Positions 15,957 to 39,584 of a stretch of DNA of 39,584 bases are shown here, in pieces. The stretch lies in contig NZ_BDBA01000121.1 in NCBI RefSeq assembly GCF_001612745.1, forward strand, positions 1 to 39,584, written 5' to 3'. Below the pieces are notes generated by a model. It was not told where the DNA came from, did not search any database, and saw nothing but the letters and a program-made list of their open reading frames with translations. Each line of letters opens with the position of its first letter. Positions within the stretch are counted from its first letter, which is position 1. Both the position numbers and the translations under genes were made by a program. This stretch comes from Nocardia amamiensis NBRC 102102. Its GTDB lineage: Bacteria > Actinomycetota > Actinomycetes > Mycobacteriales > Mycobacteriaceae.

Positions 15957-16645
15957 TCACCCATCGGCCCGACCCTGGTCGAAAGTCCCTGGTAGATCGG
16001 GATAGTGAGCTCGATCGGCCGAGGTCAGTTCGGCGACAACGAGTTCGCCTGCGCCGCGGCAGACCGGGCAGACCTTGGCGCCGAGGCATTCCCGGCAGCG
16101 CTGGCGGCCGGAGGGGCCGGTGGCGGTCCAGCCGCGGCCTTGGCAGGCCGGGCACCAGCCCAGACCAGCGCACTCGTAGCACAGCACCGCGTCCGCGCCG
16201 ACAGTATCGGCCGTGACGACCGGTTCGGGCGGGACGAACGAATCGTCCTCGGGGACGGCGACAATGGGTGTCTCACCGGTGAAAATGACTCCGCCATATC
16301 CTTCTTGCACGCGGATGCGCACCACGAACCCGTCGTGTGTCCCGATGACCGTCGACTGCACCGCCCCGGACTCGTCGGCGGAACGCTCGACATGCACCGA
16401 CCATCCGGCCTCGGTGAGCGCGGTCACCGCCCGGGGCACCACGGCAGGGTCGTAGGCCGCGCCGGGCGGGTGCACACGTGCGCTGGCGCGGTACTGATAC
16501 CGCACCGGCTCGTGCCAGTCCACCGCGACCGGGTGATCCGGCACCGACACCTGCGGAGTCACACCGGGCGTCAGCCGCGCCGCCAACCACAGCAGGTAGT
16601 CACGCAGCCGCTCCGCCGCCCGGTCGAGCCGCGCCCGAGGTGCGG

Positions 16646-16649
<4 letters not shown>
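15957..16649 (-). CDS. Protein with DnaJ-type CxxCxGxG zinc ribbon, coupled to the giant gene
   Basis: 230 aa from the ATG at 16649, which overlaps the stop of the 6082-aa gene (ATGA). Residues ~1-150 are an unrecognised domain that includes RIRVQEGYGGVIFTGETPI, a strand pattern seen in small actinobacterial immunity-type or lipoprotein-like proteins. The C-terminal ~60 residues contain four CxxC knuckles (CYECAGLG, CPACQGRG, CRECLGAK, CPVCRGAG), the spacing of the DnaJ cysteine-rich domain. It binds two zinc ions in DnaJ, but there is no J domain here. Placed immediately after a polymorphic-toxin gene and translationally coupled to it, it is a candidate immunity protein or dedicated chaperone for the giant protein's C-terminus. 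That role is inference. Confidence 0.7.
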
Positions 16650-34894
<18,245 letters not shown>

Positions 34895-34909
34895 GGCGGC
34901 GTCCTCGTG

Positions 34910-35434
34910 CTACCAGCTGGGGTCGGTTACTCTCCCCGGCCGGGCCTTCCGCTCACCGTGGTCGAAGTCCTCGACATCGGTGAATCGCAGTGCGGTGGCG
35001 TCATCGTCGTCCTCCGCACGTTCGGGCGAACCCGGCGGCGCGAGCGATACCGGTGGTTCGACCGGGATTTCACCGGCGAAGTCGGGCATGCCGTCGACCA
35101 AGTCGGAAAGCTTCGGCAGCCGGGCGCGCCGATCCGTGATGGGCGCGGCCAGTTCCTGGTTCTTGCGTGCCACATCGGCCGCGGCGGCCTGCGCGACTTC
35201 GGTCACCGTCTTAGCGATCTGCGCGTAGCTCAAATCCTCGATGCCCGCGGCGAATTTGGTCTCGATGACGACACCGTTGGCGTTCACGGTCACCGTCACG
35301 GTCTTATCCCGCGAGGTCGCCGTCCCGGTGAGTTTCGTGCGCGTCTGCTGAGCCTCCGCGATGACCCGCATCTGCTCCTGGAATGCCTCCAGGATCGAGT
35401 CCATATCCCGCTCATCGCGTCTTGCGTCGCTCAT
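34910..35434 (-). CDS. YbaB/EbfC-like protein upstream of the giant gene
   Basis: 174 aa. An N-terminal helix (DSILEAFQEQMRVIAEAQ) is followed by KTVTVTVNANGVVIETKF and a second helix, the YbaB/EbfC layout seen also at 12130-12453. The C-terminal ~70 residues are acidic, proline-rich and probably disordered. It lies 13 bp after the small YxxxD protein gene and 15 bp before the giant gene, so it is presumably co-transcribed with both. Start at the ATG 35434 with AAGG upstream. The role may be DNA binding or assistance to the substrates. Confidence 0.7.
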   Translation of the reverse strand: MSDARRDERDMDSILEAFQEQMRVIAEAQQTRTKLTGTATSRDKTVTVTVNANGVVIETKFAAGIEDLSYAQIAKTVTEVAQAAAADVARKNQELAAPITDRRARLPKLSDLVDGMPDFAGEIPVEPPVSLAPPGSPERAEDDDDATALRFTDVEDFDHGERKARPGRVTDPSW

Positions 35435-35447
35435 CCCGGCCCTTGCG

Positions 35448-35774
35448 TCAGACCAGGCGATCGAAGTTCTCGGTACCGGCCTGCTCGCCCACGTCGATCG
35501 CGTCGGCGGCTTGGTACTGGCCTCGGGACATCCGCCGGAAGGAGGTCGCGATGTTCCGCGTGGCCTCGTTGATGCTATCCATCACGTTGTCGAAGCCCTC
35601 GGGGCCGTCGCGGAACTTGCTGCCGAACTTGTCCGGGCCCGCGGCGATGCTCGCTCGGTCTGCGGCGTCCTCCGCGTCGGTCACGAGGCCGAGCAATGCC
35701 TCATCGGCCATGGAAGTGTCCAGACCGGCAGTTCGCAGCTTCTCGGTGTAGTTCTCGATTTCGCCTGCTGCCAT
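35448..35774 (-). CDS. Small helical T7SS target-like protein with YxxxD motif
   Basis: 108 aa from the ATG at 35774 (AAGGA seven bases upstream); an in-frame start at 35801 has no ribosome site. The protein is predicted helix-turn-helix of WXG100 size. The turn reads KFGSKF rather than W-x-G, and a YxxxD motif (YQAAD) sits near the C-terminus, matching the general type VII export signal. It could pair with another small helical protein or with the WXG100-like N-terminus of the giant protein. I do not recognise a named family beyond this general resemblance. Confidence 0.6.
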   Translation of the reverse strand: MAAGEIENYTEKLRTAGLDTSMADEALLGLVTDAEDAADRASIAAGPDKFGSKFRDGPEGFDNVMDSINEATRNIATSFRRMSRGQYQAADAIDVGEQAGTENFDRLV

Positions 35775-35889
35775 GTTGCTGTCCTTCGACTGATCGAACA
35801 CCCACCTTCGATCATCGCATGAACGTCAACCGTCCAGCACGTTAAATCCCCTGCGACATGGGATCATCCGCAGACTGCTCCGGATATGT
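35775..35889 (-). promoter_or_regulatory. Leader with 8-8-8 dyad before the small YxxxD protein gene
   Basis: A perfect inverted repeat, tgatcgaa at 35791-35798 and ttcgatca at 35807-35814 with an 8-bp spacer, lies just upstream of the ribosome site. A TTGACG hexamer on the minus strand lies a little further up, but I find no matching -10. The dyad could be an operator or an mRNA hairpin in the leader. Confidence 0.45.
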
Positions 35890-36186
35890 TCACCCGCTGG
35901 GGTTCTGCCCCTTGTTCCGATTGTGCTCTTCGATAGCGCGTTCCAGCTCAGCACGGCGCGCCGCGGCATTCGAGCCGTCGAGTTGTCCCGCGAAAGCGGT
36001 CCGCGCCGCCGTCACCAAACCCTCGGTGACCTCGGGATACGCTCGGGCGATATCGATCAGGGCGGTTTCGGTTTCGATGTCCAGCCCCGTTTCCGAATGC
36101 AGCCCACCGCCGGTGGTGACCGACCCTAGTTCGCGCTCGAAGTTACGCCGCAGTTCGTCTTCGGAGGGGTATCGGCCTCGTACCAT
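35890..36186 (-). CDS. 98-aa hypothetical protein, paralogue B
   Basis: 98 aa from the ATG at 36186, chosen over the ATG at 36198 because GGGAG lies five bases upstream and because the product then has the same length as its paralogue at 37978-38274. The two share about 57 of 87 aligned residues by eye, including AFAGQLDGSNAAAR. The protein is soluble, charged and helical, with no recognised family. It lies 54 bp after the DUF600/Imm35-like gene. The pair flanking that gene suggests a local duplication and a shared role, possibly immunity. Confidence 0.7.
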   Translation of the reverse strand: MVRGRYPSEDELRRNFERELGSVTTGGGLHSETGLDIETETALIDIARAYPEVTEGLVTAARTAFAGQLDGSNAAARRAELERAIEEHNRNKGQNPSG

Positions 36187-36240
36187 CAGTTCTCCCATGT
36201 GCGTAGGGTTCCTGCGACGGTTGTATCGGTGAATCCCTGG

Positions 36241-37824
36241 TCACGCCTCCACCGAGCCGTGGCGCTGCTGGAAACGCTGCTCGAACTCGGCGATGTACAC
36301 CGATGGCGCCACCGACGACGACGATTGCTCCAGCACACCGTCGTCGGCGATGTAGAAGATGGCCCGGCCGATCGAGATCTCACCCGGCCGAGTCGGCACG
36401 AAGACCATCCAGCCCACGCTGATCCGGTCGGCACGCAGCTCATCCAGCGGATACCCGCTGGTGTCCATGCCGCTGTCCTGAATGAACTGGCGCACGCGGG
36501 AAATCGCCTCGTCCGCCGCCATCGGTTCGGGCAGCGCCAGCGCCACACCCGCCATGGTCAGCTGGTAAAGGGCGCTGTCGACGTCGAAACTCCCGTCGTC
36601 GCCGAACACGTCCACCAGGGTGTCGCGTGTGACGACGCCGACTTCGGCGGCCGACACCAGGGTGGACACCGCCGCCCGCTGCTGGTCGGTCGGCTGCTCG
36701 GCGACCAGTCCCGCGATCACCTCGGCCACCGTGTCGGCGGTCCAGATGCCGGGCACCGCGTCACTGAGCTGATTCGCCGACGGCGACTCGCCGCGATACC
36801 AGTTTCCGTTCTCCCACCAGTAGCAGAACGACAACAATCCGTTGGCCGCACGCGGATTCAACACCGGATTCGCCACCCACTCCGGCGCGCCCGCGAAGAA
36901 GGCGGGCATCGGCTCGCCGCCGTTGTAGGTGGCATCCAGCTCCGGCGCGTTCCACACACCGCCCGACAGCACGGCCCGGCCACCAGGAAGGACATACAAC
37001 GTCGAGCCGCTGCGCTTGGCACCCTCGAACCAGCCGAGCGCGGGCAACACCCGCGGGCCCCACTGTGATCCGGCCGCCACGAACGCCGCTGCCATCACCG
37101 CCCAGCGCGACCACATCACCGGGAACGCGGGAAAATCCCGCTCGGACAAGACCCCGCGCACACCTGCCTCGCGATCCGCTCGGGCCTGTACCGCGGCCTC
37201 CTGCGCGGTGCGGGACTGCCTGCCGTCGTGGCCGGTATAGGCCGCCAGCCAGACCGGCAGCGTATCCCGGGGATACATCTCGAGGTCCGCGTTGTAGATT
37301 TCGGGCGGGAACAGTTGATCGTCCGGGAACGGCTCGTCGCCGTAGTCATAGTCGACTTCGATCTCCCCCGCATTGGTCAACGACAGCACCAATCGCCACC
37401 AGGGGCCGTCGCTGAGCTGCGCCGCCAACTGCCGCTGCTCGCGTACCAGTGCGAGGACAGCCTCGGTGGGCTGGATACGCACCGAGCGCTCTCGGTCGTC
37501 GGCGAAGATGACTTGCGCCACCTCCGCCTCCGTTGTCAGGGCGAACACCGCGTTCAGCCGCGCCCAGCCCTGGGGTCCCAATGCCGCAAGCTCGCGGGCG
37601 ATCTGGTGGTTGAGCTGCTTGGCCCGCTCGGCGATATCGGCACCCTCGTCCTCGACGAGCGTGAATTCCACGTCCGGATCGTCGCTGTGCTCCTGGAAGC
37701 TCGTCATGAACTGCCGCATGAAGGCGTCGTTGGCGTCTCCCGCGGCCGGTTCATCGGAGCCGCCGCCGGACCCCGCGTCGTTGCCGGTCCCGCGGTCCTC
37801 GGCCTCGTCGTCTGGTCTGGTCAC
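36241..37824 (-). CDS. DUF600 (YezG-like) plus Imm35-like protein, candidate immunity factor
   Basis: 527 aa from a GTG at 37824. Residues ~80-215 resemble the DUF600/YezG immunity family: ALVREQRQLAAQLSDGPWWR, then the EVDYDYGDEPFP strand and YPRDTLPVWL. The middle region (~230-440) is unrecognised and includes the aromatic cluster CYWWENGNWYRGES. Residues ~445-525 (VGWMVFVPTRPGEISIGRA followed by FYIADDGVLEQSSSS) resemble Imm35/YrhB-type immunity domains. Two immunity-like ends in one chain near a toxin-rich giant gene point to a neutralising role, but neither match is proven. No signal peptide or transmembrane helix is present, so it should act in the cytosol. Confidence 0.65.
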   Translation of the reverse strand: MTRPDDEAEDRGTGNDAGSGGGSDEPAAGDANDAFMRQFMTSFQEHSDDPDVEFTLVEDEGADIAERAKQLNHQIARELAALGPQGWARLNAVFALTTEAEVAQVIFADDRERSVRIQPTEAVLALVREQRQLAAQLSDGPWWRLVLSLTNAGEIEVDYDYGDEPFPDDQLFPPEIYNADLEMYPRDTLPVWLAAYTGHDGRQSRTAQEAAVQARADREAGVRGVLSERDFPAFPVMWSRWAVMAAAFVAAGSQWGPRVLPALGWFEGAKRSGSTLYVLPGGRAVLSGGVWNAPELDATYNGGEPMPAFFAGAPEWVANPVLNPRAANGLLSFCYWWENGNWYRGESPSANQLSDAVPGIWTADTVAEVIAGLVAEQPTDQQRAAVSTLVSAAEVGVVTRDTLVDVFGDDGSFDVDSALYQLTMAGVALALPEPMAADEAISRVRQFIQDSGMDTSGYPLDELRADRISVGWMVFVPTRPGEISIGRAIFYIADDGVLEQSSSSVAPSVYIAEFEQRFQQRHGSVEA

Positions 37825-37977
37825 GTCGACGCGATCTCCTCATTAGTCCGCACCGAGGCACGACCCCAAGCGGGAGCGGCGTGCCGATGCCCGAGCTGTG
37901 TCACTGGTCCCATCCTGGCACAACGACCCGCCCCGCGACCGCTGAACTACGCGGTGGTCCCGCAGATCCTGACCCGG

Positions 37978-38274
37978 TTATTCGCCAGGCTGCTCCGCGA
38001 CCTTGCGCCGGTTGAACTCCTCGATCTTGCGCGCGATCGCGGCCTGCCTGGCGGCGGCGTTGGAACCGTCGAGTTGCCCGGCGAACGCGGCGTGGGCCGC
38101 ATCGACGAGTTCGTCGGGAACATCCGGGTAGGCGCGCGCGATCATCCACAGCGCCTCCTCGGTCGCCATGTCCAAGCCGCTCTCGGAGTAGATGCCGCCA
38201 CCGGTGAGCACCGAAGCGAGCAGCTCGTCGAAGTTGGCGCGCAGTTCGTCGCCGGTCGGATAGTCGTCGCGCAC
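37978..38274 (-). CDS. 98-aa hypothetical protein, paralogue A
   Basis: 98 aa from a GTG at 38274 with AAGGAGG just upstream. Paralogue of the 35890-36186 product (same length, about two thirds identical, shared IARAYP and AFAGQLDGSNAAAR). Predicted helical and cytosolic, family not recognised. It follows the proline-rich gene by 37 bp and precedes the DUF600/Imm35-like gene by 153 bp. Confidence 0.7.
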   Translation of the reverse strand: MRDDYPTGDELRANFDELLASVLTGGGIYSESGLDMATEEALWMIARAYPDVPDELVDAAHAAFAGQLDGSNAAARQAAIARKIEEFNRRKVAEQPGE

Positions 38275-38311
38275 GATCCCTCCTTACTCTCGTCCATTGT
38301 CCGTGCGGGGT

Positions 38312-39584
38312 TCATCCGGCGAAGATGCGGGTGCGCCGGACCGGGTCGGCGAGCACGTCGCGGATCAGCAAGCCGAGGTCGAAGTCGGGCGGCACCGCGG
38401 GATAGTGCACGTCGCACACGACCCGGTCCGCCACGGTCAGCACCAACCGCGTGGTGCGATTGTCGACCTGCTGCCACTGCGCGGCGACCTGCCCGTCCAG
38501 GTCGATGACCCGCTCGCCCGCGCGAAGGACCAGCCGGGCGCCATCCCGGTAGAAGACCATGTGTGTCGGCCCGAGGTCGCCGTAGACCCCGCCGACCGGG
38601 CCGACGCCGAGCGCGACACCGCGCAGGGCTCCGGTCACGGGGTCGAAGTCGGCGACTTCACCGAACCCGGCGTGCGCGCGGACCAGAATCCCGCTGCTGG
38701 TGGCAGGCCCGCCGATACCGCCGTTGTCCCGCCCGTTGCCGTAGGACGCACGCGGGAATGCACGCGAGGCAGTGGACGCGGACGAGGGTGGCGAGGTCAT
38801 CGGCGGCATCGCGGGGATACCCGGCGCGCCGGGTTGGCCGGGCTGGTTGGGCGCTGGAGTCGCGGTGTCAGGGGCGCCGATGCCCGGCCGCAGGGCGTGC
38901 TGGTCGGGCCTTGGGGCCGAATACTCGTGCAGGCCTGACGATTCGCGTGCCGGATCCGGTGCGGTTTGTGCGGATGACTGACCGCCGCTGTTTTCGAAAG
39001 TATCGTTCGCGGGCGGTACGGGATTGTGCGGTGCCGAAGGATCCGGCCAAGTGGAGGCCGTCGGATTGCCCGAATACGCGGGTGCCCCAGAGCCATTCGC
39101 GGTGGGTCCCGTACCGCTCCACCCGGCCGATTCGCTCGATGGCGTGAAGCCATTCTGGAAGGACGAGTCCTCCGGAGGGAACGCCTGCGGCGGAGCAGGG
39201 GAATGGGGTGTCGGCGGGTGCTCCGGAACGTGCGGAAGCCGCTGTGACTCGGGCAGGTCCAGCGAGAAGGGCGCATCCGGCGCACTCGGACGCCCTGCGG
39301 AATCACGCAGTTCCGGCCCATGCGGAAGCTCCGGCGCGTCCGCTGGTCCTGGTGTCGGTGGCTGGGTTGGATCGTGCGGCAACCCCGGCGGGCGCGACGC
39401 GTCCGGCCCATGCGGAAACTCCGGCAGCGGGGGAATACCCGGAGTCTCGGGCAGCCCGGGTAGACGCGGAGGCCGCGGCACATCCGGCAGCTCCGGCAGG
39501 CGCGGCTTGTCCGGCGGGTGCGGCAGCTCCGGCGGGTGCGGCAGCTCCGGCTGCTCCGGCAGCCCTGGTGGTTCCGGCAACTCC
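38312..39584 (-). CDS. Proline-rich protein with unrecognised C-terminal domain (5' end outside window)
   Basis: The frame stays open to the right window edge, so the true start lies outside; 424 codons are visible. The first ~110 visible residues are Pro/Leu-rich repeats of LPELPHPP type. They are followed by ~170 residues of Pro/Ser/Gly-rich sequence and a compact C-terminal domain of ~115 residues (FGEVADFDPVTGALRG to the end) that looks beta-rich. I do not recognise the domain. Long proline-rich stretches ahead of a folded tip are common in secreted or surface-anchored actinobacterial proteins and in EspI/EspK-type ESX proteins. It runs toward the giant-gene block in the same direction and may be the first gene of that operon. 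Confidence 0.65.
   Translation of the reverse strand, partial: ELPEPPGLPEQPELPHPPELPHPPDKPRLPELPDVPRPPRLPGLPETPGIPPLPEFPHGPDASRPPGLPHDPTQPPTPGPADAPELPHGPELRDSAGRPSAPDAPFSLDLPESQRLPHVPEHPPTPHSPAPPQAFPPEDSSFQNGFTPSSESAGWSGTGPTANGSGAPAYSGNPTASTWPDPSAPHNPVPPANDTFENSGGQSSAQTAPDPARESSGLHEYSAPRPDQHALRPGIGAPDTATPAPNQPGQPGAPGIPAMPPMTSPPSSASTASRAFPRASYGNGRDNGGIGGPATSSGILVRAHAGFGEVADFDPVTGALRGVALGVGPVGGVYGDLGPTHMVFYRDGARLVLRAGERVIDLDGQVAAQWQQVDNRTTRLVLTVADRVVCDVHYPAVPPDFDLGLLIRDVLADPVRRTRIFAG

Overview
The window is most of a type VII (ESX) secretion locus from a high-G+C actinomycete of the order Mycobacteriales. Nocardia or a close relative fits best, because ESX core genes, EspG chaperones and a PE/PPE pair occur together with very large polymorphic-toxin proteins. 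This taxonomic call is an inference from gene content only; no rRNA or other marker gene is present.

Left part (1-6969): secretion machinery. The start of a mycosin protease gene (mycP) and eccD lie on the minus strand. eccA (plus) is divergent from eccD. eccB (minus) converges on eccA, and eccE (plus) is divergent from eccB. eccC, the FtsK/SpoIIIE-type motor ATPase, is not in the window. A perfect 14-bp stem-loop at 7060-7098 separates eccE from everything to its right.

Middle part (7115-12764, all minus strand, transcribed leftward): a canonical ESX substrate operon. In transcription order it encodes an EspD/EspH-like protein, a YbaB/EbfC-like protein, an EspC-like protein, an Ala/Pro-rich protein, a PE protein, a PPE protein, a Cys-rich ORF made of 78-bp tandem repeats, EspG and two WXG100 proteins. 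Several junctions are 4-nt start/stop overlaps.

Right part (13081-39584, all minus strand): a second accessory block built around one 18.2-kb gene (6082 codons). The predicted protein has a CpnT-like WXG100 N-terminal domain and a long low-complexity spacer. These are followed by five DUF1023-type alpha/beta-hydrolase modules, four papain-like (Tox-PL/glutamine deamidase-like) modules, one glycerophosphodiester phosphodiesterase domain and two kinase-like modules, and then by a long unrecognised C-terminus with a short toxin-like tip. Two hydrolase copies have lost the nucleophile serine. Upstream in the same direction are a YbaB/EbfC-like gene, a small helical protein with a YxxxD motif, a DUF600 plus Imm35-like protein flanked by two paralogous 98-aa proteins, and a proline-rich protein cut by the window edge. 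Downstream are a four-CxxC zinc-ribbon protein coupled by an ATGA overlap, then a Gln/Ala-rich substrate-like protein coupled to a second EspG.

Taken together, I infer a T7SS-exported giant effector that has accumulated several toxin-type enzymatic domains. It sits with candidate immunity genes and a dedicated substrate-chaperone pair beside an otherwise standard ESX apparatus. No tRNA, rRNA, CRISPR array, transposase or phage gene was seen.
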